In this document: piece by piece, positions 1 to 5,286 of the stretch
Layout: the number at the start of each line of letters is the position of its first letter
Numbering within the stretch: position 1 is the first letter of the stretch
Assembly: GCA_029555885.1 (NCBI GenBank)
Contig: JAKPQT010000717.1
Location: 1-5,286, forward strand
From: Chloroflexota bacterium
GTDB taxonomy: Bacteria > Chloroflexota > Anaerolineae > CG2-30-64-16
DNA: 5,286 bases
Direction of reading: 5' to 3'
Notes under the pieces: generated by a model
Told to the model about the DNA's origin: nothing
The model's input: only the letters and a program-made list of their open reading frames with translations
Databases searched by the model: none
Translations under genes and position numbers: made by a program

Positions 1-159
1 CCAGGCCGATTCCCACTTCACTTCCTCCGGTTCGTCGTCGCGGGCATGCTTCCACAGCACGAAGTCGAGCGGATCCTGCTTGCCGGCCATGACGTCGACC
101 CGTTCGCCGGCGCGCAGGTCTTCGAGCGACTTGCCGGACAACTTGCCATAGCCGCGCAT
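1..159 (-). pseudogene. cysS: Internal fragment of cysteinyl-tRNA synthetase, upstream half missing; runs off the left edge
   Basis: Read on the minus strand, an open stretch gives [20 protein letters not shown], then a DPLDFVLWK motif and an [11 protein letters not shown] stretch at the window edge. This matches the segment of class I cysteinyl-tRNA synthetase just before the PGWHIECSAM region; the E. coli enzyme has a similar YGVLS...AGARVDV...PMDFVLWK order roughly 150-200 residues from its start. The enzyme charges tRNA-Cys in the cytoplasm. The roughly 150 N-terminal residues with the HIGH-type ATP site should lie at higher coordinates, but recognisable homology stops near position 155-172 and non-coding IS91 DNA follows. 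The methionine at 157-159 is internal to the family alignment, not a normal start. The rest of the C-terminal half lies outside the window. Identity is fairly secure. Whether this is the disrupted chromosomal gene or a captured piece of a second copy cannot be told here. Confidence 0.85.
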
Positions 160-450
160 AGGAATTTCAAACGGTCTGTGGAAAGCCCGGAAAGCCCGAA
201 TCAGCCCTGGGTGGGCGGCCGATGCCTGCCTGGATGGTTTGGAACTGGCGCCTGGGCCGTTGCCTTGTCCGGATTCGGCCCGCCCCGACGGTTCGCCTCG
301 CGCTCGTTGGGCCTTGATTTCGGGGTTGACCCTGAGTTCTCCGCCATCCAGTCCGCATGCGGGCGCAGCGCCACCGGCGGCTGGCGCCAGGCTGCGCAGC
401 CCGTGGTGATGTGTGCGGTGTCCGGGACGGTCGACGCGGCTCAGGCGGCT
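160..450. other. Non-coding downstream (presumed ori) flank of the IS91 element
   Basis: About 290 bp between the cysS remnant and the transposase stop codon. No convincing gene is visible; the open frames here are GC-driven shadows. It holds a perfect 9-bp tandem duplication (GGAAAGCCC twice, 180-197) and a possible stem of GGGCCG at 254-259 with CGGCCC at 276-281 (16-nt loop). By analogy with IS91, oriIS should sit in this flank, where the transposase would nick and start rolling-circle transfer. That assignment is inference from gene orientation, not from a matched ori sequence. Confidence 0.4.
180..197. repeat. 9-bp tandem repeat near the presumed ori end
   Basis: GGAAAGCCC occurs twice without a gap, and part of it recurs in the adjoining TTTCCACA word on the other strand. 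It lies within 25 bp of the point where CysS homology is lost. It could be part of the transposase recognition site at the ori end, or chance in GC-rich DNA. Confidence 0.6.
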
Positions 451-1953
451 TCAGTCTTGCCACGCCTCGCGCGCTCGGCCCCTGGGCGGCGGCTGCGGAT
501 CCAGTCCCAGGTGGGTCAGGATCTTCTCGATCACCGGTCGCTCGAGGATGGCCGCGATGATCTTGAGCTCCCCCGCGCGGCAGTTCGGGCAGTGCTGCAT
601 GTCGATGTCGAAGACCCGCTTGAGCAACCGCGCCCAGCCGATGCGGTGCAGCCCGGCCTGGACAGTCTCGACTTCGCGCTCGGCGGCGGCTGCAGCCTCG
701 GTGGCCGCCTGTGCTTGCGCCGGTGGGCCTTGCGGCACCACCAGAGGCCGCAGCTTGGCGTTGGGCGCCAGCACGCCATGGAACCGGATGAGATGCAGCC
801 GCGGCCGCGGAACCAGCGCCGCAAGCCGCTGCATGAACTCCAGCGGGCTCATCACCAGGTGCGTGGTTCCGTCGCGCCACGGTGTCTTGAGCTTCAACTC
901 CACCTGCCCTGCATCGTTGAGCTGCACGCGTTGGTCAGAAAGCGCCGGCCGGGTGATGTAGCGGCACAGCTGCTCCAGCCGCTTGCGGTCGTGTGCTTCG
1001 ACCCGGACCGCGGCGTGCAGGCTGAATCCGTCGATGTCCGCGCACAGCGGCTGGCGCGCGGTGGCCTCGCGCGGCATCGCGCCTCGCAGGGTCAGCACCT
1101 TCTGCCCGGCGCGCGGGCCCAAGGCGATGCGGTAAGTGATGGCCGCAGCCTGCAGCGGGCGCAGCGTGCGCGCGTCCTCGCCGTCGGCATCCGGCTCGGC
1201 CAGGTAGGTCTGCCCCATGTCCTCGACCAGCACACCCCGGCGCGTGAGCATCTTCATGAGCCGGGCGATGATGGTCTGTAACAGCGCATGCACGTCGTCG
1301 TCGGTGGGAAAACCCACTTCGACGAACTCCGGCACGCCATCCGCACCACACCGGTACACCCCATCCAGCAGCAGGCCGTGAAGATGTATGTTGAGGTTGG
1401 CCGCGGAGCCGAAGCGTTGTATCAGCGTGACCGCCCCGCCGTGGCCTTCGTCGGCCTCGAGCCCGACAGCATCCAGCAGGTGGCGCGTAATCACACGCTG
1501 CACCACCTGCAGCACCGGCGTGACCAGCTCGGGCTGCGCGGCCAGCAGCACGCGCAGCGGGATCGGCAGCGACAGCACCCATTGCCGCACCGGCACGTGC
1601 GGGATGACGTGGTCGACCAGGTGCGCCGCCGTCTGCGACATCCTCCGCGCACCGCATGAGGGGCAGAACCCTCGCCGCTTGCAGCTGAACGCCAGCAGCT
1701 TGTCGTGGCCGCACTCGCCGCACCGAAGCCTCAGGAAGCCGTGGGCCAGGATGCCGCATTCCAGGAAGGCGTCGAACTCGTCCTTGATGAACCGGGGCAA
1801 CTCGGCGCCGGTGCTGGCCTCGGTGTGGGCGATGAAGCTGGCGGCGTGCTGCTGCACCAGGCGGTAAAGCGTGGTCTGCTCGGGGCGGTGGCGTTCGTAG
1901 TGGAGCGGGGCGCCATCGGCAGCCCGCTGGGGCTGCTGCGCCGTGGCTCGCAC
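451..1953 (-). CDS. IS91-family transposase, single-tyrosine HUH type, full length
   Basis: This 500-aa protein is the single-strand nuclease that should nick the ori end of its element and drive rolling-circle transposition. An N-terminal zinc-binding region (about residues 78-100) has CGECG followed by FCPSCGARR, as in the family. The HUH metal site reads NLNIHLHGLLLDGVY, with His190 and His192 and hydrophobic residues around them. The likely catalytic tyrosine is Tyr332 in LCRYITRPALS; only one Tyr lies in that motif, unlike the two-Tyr arrangement of IS91 itself. A conserved block with TPWRDGTTHLVMSPLEF (about 357-373) and a C-terminal CPNC (455-458) before IIAAILERPVIEKIL complete the family pattern. 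The start is a GTG at 1951-1953 preceded six bases upstream by GGGAG (1960-1964, minus strand), a good ribosome binding site. No frameshift or internal stop is seen, so the enzyme may be active. The gene is alone in its element. Confidence 0.93.
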   Translation of the reverse strand: MRATAQQPQRAADGAPLHYERHRPEQTTLYRLVQQHAASFIAHTEASTGAELPRFIKDEFDAFLECGILAHGFLRLRCGECGHDKLLAFSCKRRGFCPSCGARRMSQTAAHLVDHVIPHVPVRQWVLSLPIPLRVLLAAQPELVTPVLQVVQRVITRHLLDAVGLEADEGHGGAVTLIQRFGSAANLNIHLHGLLLDGVYRCGADGVPEFVEVGFPTDDDVHALLQTIIARLMKMLTRRGVLVEDMGQTYLAEPDADGEDARTLRPLQAAAITYRIALGPRAGQKVLTLRGAMPREATARQPLCADIDGFSLHAAVRVEAHDRKRLEQLCRYITRPALSDQRVQLNDAGQVELKLKTPWRDGTTHLVMSPLEFMQRLAALVPRPRLHLIRFHGVLAPNAKLRPLVVPQGPPAQAQAATEAAAAAEREVETVQAGLHRIGWARLLKRVFDIDMQHCPNCRAGELKIIAAILERPVIEKILTHLGLDPQPPPRGRAREAWQD

Positions 1954-2213
1954 GATGGGCTCCCGGTGAGGTGAGCCCGCACGGTCTCAAGCCGTGCCCC
2001 GTGCCTCAATCGCCTTGATGGCTGCCCGCCGAGGCGTGCCCTCCGCCGCGGGGCCTCTTGTGGGTGACTGCGGGGGTGTCCGACTGGCAGCTTCAGGGCG
2101 GCGAGATCGGGACAGTGGATGTCGGCTCCGGGTCGAGGCTGTGTGGAAACCCCTCTGGATGCCGCTGCATTTGACGACTAGAGTCTGTGTTCATATTGAG
2201 CACTGGAGTCGGT
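1954..2213. other. Non-coding upstream (presumed ter) flank of IS91 and junction with the IS1182-type gene
   Basis: About 260 bp with no convincing gene. It begins with the ribosome binding site of the IS91 transposase and ends with that of the IS1182-type fragment. It must contain the IS91 promoter, its ter end and the left end of the IS1182-type element, but no inverted repeat pair could be matched because the IS1182 right end is missing. From about 2140 to 2213 the base composition becomes visibly less GC-rich than the flanking DNA, suggesting that the IS91/IS1182 boundary lies near 2140-2160. Confidence 0.45.
1979..1997. repeat. Short inverted repeat upstream of the IS91 transposase
   Basis: GCACGG at 1979-1984 pairs with CCGTGC at 1992-1997 around a 7-nt loop. 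It lies 26-44 bp upstream of the transposase GTG start on the minus strand, so it could be a regulatory hairpin in the leader or a ter-side structure. There is no T-run beside it, so it does not look like an intrinsic terminator. Confidence 0.4.
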
Positions 2214-2627
2214 ATGGTTGGCTTCATCGAAGGCCGGGATCGCAAGCAGAGCGTACTGTTCCCCGAGCAACTGGATGACTGGATCCACGAAGACAGCACG
2301 GTCCGCGTCATTGATGTGTTCATCGATGGTCTCGACCTGAGGAAGCTGGGCTTCGATCGGGCCCAGCCGGCGGCGACGGGCCGACCGGGCTACAGGCCGA
2401 CGACGCTGCTCAAGATCTATGTGTACGGGTACCTCAACAGGGTGCAGTCGAGTCGGCGCCTGGAGGCCGAGGCGCAGCGCAACATCGAGTTGATCTGGCT
2501 GACTGGGCGCCTCGCGCCGGACTTCAAGACCATTGCCGACTTCCGGCGCGACAACGGCGCGGCGATCGGCAAGGTGTGCAAGGAGTTCGTCTTGCTGTGC
2601 CGGCGCCTGAAGCTCTTCACGGGGTAG
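2214..2627 (+). pseudogene. Truncated IS1182-type transposase, N-terminal domain only
   Basis: The 137 residues starting MVGFIEGRDRKQSVLFPEQL match the N-terminal (InsH/DUF772-type) domain of IS5/IS1182-class DDE transposases, including RPGYRPTTLLKIYVYGYLNR (about residues 57-76) and LAPDFKTIADFRRDN. In intact members LCRRLKLF leads into an AIDGS-type motif with the first catalytic Asp. Here the frame runs Phe-Thr-Gly and stops at TAG, after which the sequence is unrelated. All DDE residues are therefore absent and the protein cannot transpose. Full-length relatives are usually over 450 residues. The ATG at 2214 is preferred over an in-frame GTG at 2187 because GGAG (2205-2208) lies five bases before it and the family N-terminus begins here. 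The break coincides within 2 bp with the first 28-bp repeat, suggesting recombination or insertion at this point. Confidence 0.88.
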
Positions 2628-2628
2628 T

Positions 2629-2656
2629 CGTACTTTTCGTGCAGATTGGTGCGCTT
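2629..2656. repeat. 28-bp direct repeat, copy 1
   Basis: This copy starts CGTACTTTTCGTGCAGATTG and ends GTGCGCTT. All 28 positions are identical to the copy at 2714-2741; the flanking bases differ on both sides. It begins 2 bp after the stop codon of the truncated IS1182-type transposase, so it marks the breakpoint. It is not palindromic. Confidence 0.95.
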
Positions 2657-2713
2657 TGCTCTGAAAACCCGTTGCACGACAAGCACTTACGTTTCCAGCA
2701 TTTGCGGACGCTC
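2657..2713. other. 57-bp spacer between the two 28-bp repeats
   Basis: There is no gene here. The stretch is less GC-rich than the rest of the window and shows no strong inverted repeat. It could be the scar of a lost segment, or the arm DNA of a recombination site. Nothing in it is recognised. Confidence 0.4.
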
Positions 2714-2741
2714 CGTACTTTTCGTGCAGATTGGTGCGCTT
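2714..2741. repeat. 28-bp direct repeat, copy 2
   Basis: Exact second copy, 85 bp to the right of the first in the same orientation. It lies 55 bp beyond the stop codon of the Cys-rich 194-aa protein, so it sits at the downstream edge of the recombinase unit. No third copy was found by eye on either strand. Confidence 0.95.
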
Positions 2742-2796
2742 CGTCGCTGGCAGCCCCATGCGGACCGCGCCCTGCGGTTTCTCGCGATCTGCCGGG

Positions 2797-3381
2797 TCAG
2801 ACCTCTTCGCTCCGGTCGCGGAACTCCAGCTTGAACTGCCAGCCCTCGAAGGTCGCCACCATGTGGCCGAGTTCGTCCCAGGAAATCTCGCGACCATCGA
2901 TGACGAGCATCGGCACTCGGTGGTCCTCGTCGGGATCGCTGCTGACAATGCCACGCAGGATCAGGCGATCGTTTACCTGCGGTCCGTGGTCAGAGTCCTC
3001 GATGTGGGTGAGAGCCAAGGCCCGGCGCATCTTGCCAATGAGCTTGCCCAGCAACTCCAGAGGGTCGTCGTCAGGCTCGCCGATCACCTGAAACTCATAG
3101 CCGGCCGGGCTGCCATCGCGCAGTTCGAACGCGTCGATTGCCATGCCGGGCCCGAACAGCCGGGTGCGAAACCGGAACTCGTGCTCGGTGCCGCGCCCGT
3201 CGATCATGCGGACAGGTTCGAACACCACGTGCTCGAACCCCTGTAGCCCGAGGCGGCTGGCGGCGGCCTCGTTGAAGCATCGGCCGCAGAGCTGCCGGTA
3301 GCCACCCTCCATCGACCCGTAGTTCACGACATCGTGGGTGAGCGTGGGCTGACGGCAGGCGTCGCAGGTGATTGGCTGCAT
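2797..3381 (-). CDS. Conserved hypothetical protein with N-terminal CxxC...CxxC zinc-ribbon-like motif
   Basis: The 194-aa protein begins MQPITCDACRQPTLTHDVVN. Cys6 and Cys9, then Cys32 and Cys35 (LCGRCFNEAA), form a likely zinc site. The rest is soluble and acidic, with an FEHVVFEP...FRFRTRLF segment (about 49-75) and a C-terminal region with VPMLVIDGREISWDELGHMV followed by TFEGWQFKLEF (about 156-187). There is no signal peptide or membrane segment. I recall similar proteins annotated only as a domain of unknown function, and give it no function. It starts 38 bp after the recombinase stop on the same strand, so it is probably the second gene of that operon. No clear ribosome binding site precedes the ATG, though the Cys motif directly after it supports this start. 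It could be an accessory or regulatory partner of the recombinase, or simple cargo. That it is a real gene is well supported by its length, its zinc-site pattern and its spacing. Confidence 0.8.
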   Translation of the reverse strand: MQPITCDACRQPTLTHDVVNYGSMEGGYRQLCGRCFNEAAASRLGLQGFEHVVFEPVRMIDGRGTEHEFRFRTRLFGPGMAIDAFELRDGSPAGYEFQVIGEPDDDPLELLGKLIGKMRRALALTHIEDSDHGPQVNDRLILRGIVSSDPDEDHRVPMLVIDGREISWDELGHMVATFEGWQFKLEFRDRSEEV

Positions 3382-3419
3382 GGGTGGTGCGGTGTGCGTG
3401 TAGGCGAGACGACTGTAGG

Positions 3420-5117
3420 CTACGAACGCGGCGCCGCGAACCGATCGGCCACCTGCTTGGCCCGTCGGGCATCGTCGGTGTGCAGGTACATCGAGGTCGT
3501 GGCGAGCGAGGCGTGCCGCAGGTTGTCGCGCACCGTGGTCAGCTCGGCGCCGCCTTCGAGCAGGTGCGTGGCATGCGTGTGCCTCGTCCAGTGCGGCGTG
3601 GCCTGCCGCAACTTCTCGGCAAGGGCCGGGGAGCCTTCCTCCACGATTTCAGCCGCCGTGGCGAAGAACCGTTTCAGCACTCGCCACAGCCGCCACGAGG
3701 AAATCCCGTTTCCATCCTCTCCAAGGCTGCCAACCAGCGTGGTCGATGGACGCCACTTCGAGGGTGTCACGGGCAGCCCCCGTTGAACAAGGTAGCGATC
3801 GAGGGCGGCACGGGCCAGCGGCGGCAGCACGACCTTGCCGGCCTTGTGGCCCTTGCCGACGACCCGGATCCACGTGTCGCCGCGCGCGTCCGAGTCGATC
3901 GCGCCCAGTCGCGCGCCCACGAGCTCGCTGATTCGAAGGCCCGTGGCGTAGGCGAAATCCAGCATGAAGCGCAGCCGCTGCGCGGCCGGCTCGCTCCAGC
4001 CGTAGGACCACTCCAAGCCTTCGGCGACGACCCGGACGAGCTTCCACTCGTGCTCGGTAAAGGCGTGAGACCTGTCGAGCTGCACCGGCCGGCCGCCTCG
4101 CAACTTGACGCCGGCGAATGGGTTGGCCAGCACGTAGCGCTGCTCGATGAGCCAGCGGTACAGGGCGTTGAGTACCGACAGCGCATAGGCTGCCGAGCGC
4201 GCCGAGAGGTCGCCCGCGAAGGGGCGCCACGCGGGCGACGACCGCGGCTGTGGTGCGCCGACCCAGCGCGCGCGTGGGCCCGGATGACGCAGGAAGGCGC
4301 GGTAGGCAATGGCGTCCTCGGTGGTCAGCGACGACAAAGCCCGCCGACGCTCGACGATCGCCCACAGGATCAGACGTTCGGCCTCCTTGCGATAGGCCCG
4401 CTGGGTTGCCGCCGACTCGTGCAGCGACAGCCATGCGTTTACGGCCTGGTAGTCGTTGCTGGCGTCGAGTGCACAGCTGGCCCGCGGCGCTCGAAAGGTA
4501 CCCCGTGAGCCATCGACGTCGTCGGGGACGACCAGTCGCTCCCAGGGGATCAGTTCCTGCGCCTGGTTCACTGTGATCAGCGCTCGAGCGCGTTCGGTCA
4601 GCGCAGGATGTTGGGCAAAGAATGCCTCGATGTGGCGGGCACCCGCCGGCCCGAGCCCCGCGAGGCTTGCCCACCACCGCCGGCGCCTGGGCACACGAAG
4701 GGTCAGGTCGGCCAGCGTGCGAATGCCCACCGCGTGCAGTGCACTCACGAGCCGCACGGGTAGCCAGCGCTCGACGGCGTCGCCGATGAGAGGCTGCGGA
4801 GGCGGCATCCCGCGCAACGTCTCGATGGCGGCAGCGGCGGCCTTGGCGAGTATCCGGTCGGATGGACTGGCCGCCGACAAAGTAGAGGCCAGGTCCGTCA
4901 GCGCGCGGCTCGTCGCGAAGGCCACCAGCTGGCGTTTCACTCGCCCGATCACCGAGCGCGCCGATGCGCCGGCAGTCCGGCGATCGGGCAGATAGCGGTC
5001 CACGGCGGCGCGGCTCGGCACCCCTTGAAGCCAGGCGCGGAATGCGGCCAGCGCAGCCTCATCCGGCCAGGTTGGGTCTGAGGGGATGTTGGGTGGCGCT
5101 GGCAGCGCGTTTTCCAT
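3420..5117 (-). CDS. Tyrosine recombinase (phage-integrase family) with extra N-terminal domain
   Basis: The 565-aa protein carries a complete tyrosine recombinase catalytic domain at its C-terminus: Arg395 in ATGLRISEL, the beta-hairpin Lys422 or Lys425 in GKGHKAGK, His509 and Arg512 in TPHWTRHTHATHLLEGG, His535 in DNLRHASL and the nucleophile Tyr544 in TSMYLHTDD. It should cut and rejoin DNA at specific sites through a 3'-phosphotyrosine. Residues about 222-340 resemble the SAM-like core-binding domain (LHESAATQRAYRKEAERLILWA). Before it, residues about 95-190 form an additional domain with WLPVRLVSALHAVGIRTLADL and a GLGPAGARHI turn, resembling the DUF3701-type region known from a subset of proteobacterial integrases and suggestive of helix-hairpin-helix DNA binding. 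At 565 aa it is longer than most phage integrases (about 350-420). No Shine-Dalgarno precedes ATG 5117; the promoter guess near it would give a nearly leaderless message. No frameshift is seen, so the enzyme is probably functional. Its target site is unknown. Confidence 0.93.
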   Translation of the reverse strand: MENALPAPPNIPSDPTWPDEAALAAFRAWLQGVPSRAAVDRYLPDRRTAGASARSVIGRVKRQLVAFATSRALTDLASTLSAASPSDRILAKAAAAAIETLRGMPPPQPLIGDAVERWLPVRLVSALHAVGIRTLADLTLRVPRRRRWWASLAGLGPAGARHIEAFFAQHPALTERARALITVNQAQELIPWERLVVPDDVDGSRGTFRAPRASCALDASNDYQAVNAWLSLHESAATQRAYRKEAERLILWAIVERRRALSSLTTEDAIAYRAFLRHPGPRARWVGAPQPRSSPAWRPFAGDLSARSAAYALSVLNALYRWLIEQRYVLANPFAGVKLRGGRPVQLDRSHAFTEHEWKLVRVVAEGLEWSYGWSEPAAQRLRFMLDFAYATGLRISELVGARLGAIDSDARGDTWIRVVGKGHKAGKVVLPPLARAALDRYLVQRGLPVTPSKWRPSTTLVGSLGEDGNGISSWRLWRVLKRFFATAAEIVEEGSPALAEKLRQATPHWTRHTHATHLLEGGAELTTVRDNLRHASLATTSMYLHTDDARRAKQVADRFAAPRS

Positions 5118-5124
5118 GGATGCC

Positions 5125-5151
5125 AGTTTAGACCCGTGGCAAGCATGCCAA
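5125..5151 (-). promoter_or_regulatory. Possible promoter of the recombinase operon
   Basis: On the minus strand a TTGGCA hexamer (5146-5151) and a TAAACT hexamer (5125-5130) are separated by 15 bp, shorter than the usual 17, so this is a weak match. Transcription would start only a base or a few before the ATG at 5117, which fits the missing ribosome binding site. A 5-bp inverted repeat, TGGCA at 5137-5141 and TGCCA at 5146-5150, overlaps it and could be an operator. Confidence 0.25.
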
Positions 5152-5202
5152 GCTAATGTTGTTTATCTTGGTAGACATGAGTTACGAGGGTGCACTGCAG
5201 AT

Positions 5203-5225
5203 CTCTCACCGGTGGTGAGAGTTTT
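5203..5225 (+). terminator. Hairpin followed by a T-run; possible intrinsic terminator
   Basis: CTCTCACC (5203-5210) pairs perfectly with GGTGAGAG (5214-5221) around a GGT loop, and TTTT follows at 5222-5225. Read rightwards this has the form of a short rho-independent terminator, although no complete gene ends before it in the window. It lies 44 bp before the putative dnaX start, so it could be left over from a gene that once preceded dnaX, an attenuator in the dnaX leader, or a binding site for the recombinase. Confidence 0.45.
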
Positions 5226-5268
5226 GCCCGGCCCAACAGAGCGCATCCACGAGGACGGACAATAACAA

Positions 5269-5286
5269 GTGGTGAGCTACCAGGTA
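5269..5286 (+). CDS. dnaX: Start of a gene resembling dnaX (DNA polymerase III tau/gamma); runs off the right edge
   Basis: Two consecutive in-frame GTG codons (5269 and 5272) are followed by AGC TAC CAG GTA, giving Met-Ser-Tyr-Gln-Val if the second is the start. This is how many proteobacterial DnaX proteins, the clamp-loader ATPase of the replisome, begin (E. coli starts MSYQVLARKWRP). A purine-rich GAGGACGGA (5251-5259) lies about 10 bases before the first GTG, a plausible ribosome binding site; the spacing is slightly long for the second. Only five or six codons are visible, so the identity rests on a very short match plus the binding site and could be wrong. Confidence 0.45.

Larger units (their letters stand above)
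160..2153 (-). mobile_element. IS91-family insertion sequence (approximate limits)
   Basis: The element is defined by its transposase at 451-1953. The limits are inferred: on the left from the loss of CysS homology near 155-172, on the right from the space before the IS1182-type gene. The span of about 2 kb suits the family. IS91 elements transpose by a rolling-circle, HUH-nuclease mechanism, have no terminal inverted repeats and make no target duplication. Their ori end lies downstream of the transposase and their ter end upstream, so here ori should face cysS and ter should face the IS1182 fragment. No typical flanking GTTC or CTTG tetranucleotide is obvious at the presumed ori junction, so the exact end stays open. 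On the minus strand both edges carry a similar word: GGGCTTTCCACAGACC at 173-188 and GGGGTTTCCACACAGCC at 2137-2153. Confidence 0.6.

Noticed and set aside
46..1281. Plus-strand open frame of 411 codons
   Set aside because: It is antisense to both the CysS fragment and the IS91 transposase, matches no family and has a composition typical of GC-rich shadow frames.
2187..2213. Upstream GTG start for the IS1182-type gene
   Set aside because: The ATG at 2214 has a well-spaced GGAG and matches the family N-terminus; the nine extra residues do not.
2629..2741. CRISPR array, because a repeat of 28 bp recurs after a spacer
   Set aside because: There are only two copies, the spacer is 57 bp, longer than usual, and no cas gene is present.
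3372..4508. Plus-strand open frame of 378 codons over the recombinase
   Set aside because: It lies antisense to the well-supported recombinase, shows no recognisable motif and is explained by high GC.
5196..5202. TGCAGAT shared by the 28-bp repeat and the region before the putative dnaX, as a possible att core
   Set aside because: A 7-base match is expected by chance in a window of this size, and the surrounding bases do not agree.
5176..5225. tRNA-Ser-like 3' end or small SRP RNA gene upstream of dnaX as integration target
   Set aside because: CTCTCACC looks like part of an acceptor stem, but no T-loop, anticodon arm or CCA fits, and the conserved GGAAGGAAGCAGCC-type SRP RNA core is absent.

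Overview
The window is GC-rich and almost entirely mobile or integrated DNA lying between the remains of two housekeeping loci. The host looks proteobacterial, most likely a betaproteobacterium of the Burkholderiales type. This rests on base composition, on the style of the cysteinyl-tRNA synthetase fragment at the left edge (with a Glu-Pro-Glu-Glu-Val-Lys-Trp stretch after the Phe-Val-Leu-Trp-Lys motif), and on the kinds of insertion sequence present. The genus cannot be fixed from this sequence.

Layout, left to right. (1) Positions 1 to about 160, minus strand: an internal piece of cysS whose upstream half is missing. (2) About 160 to 2150: an IS91-family (HUH, rolling-circle) insertion sequence with one intact 500-aa transposase on the minus strand (451-1953) and about 290 bp of non-coding DNA on its downstream (presumed ori) side. 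(3) 2214-2627, plus strand: the N-terminal 137 codons of an IS1182-type transposase, cut off before the DDE catalytic core. (4) 2629-2741: two exact 28-bp direct repeats, 85 bp apart, the first starting 2 bp after the stop of the broken transposase. (5) 2797-5117, minus strand: a two-gene unit, a 565-aa tyrosine recombinase with an extra N-terminal domain followed 38 bp later by a 194-aa protein with a CxxC...CxxC N-terminus. (6) 5118-5268: an intergenic region with a strong hairpin. (7) From 5269/5272, plus strand: a ribosome binding site and the first codons of a gene that reads like the start of dnaX.

The recombinase and the Cys-rich protein are probably one transcription unit, read from right to left and divergent from the putative dnaX. 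The IS91 transposase is the only other complete gene and would serve only its own element. The least explained parts are the 28-bp repeat pair at the broken transposase, the recombinase plus Cys-rich protein pair, and the fact that an essential gene (cysS) ends abruptly at the IS91 element. No defence, resistance or metabolic cargo was recognised.
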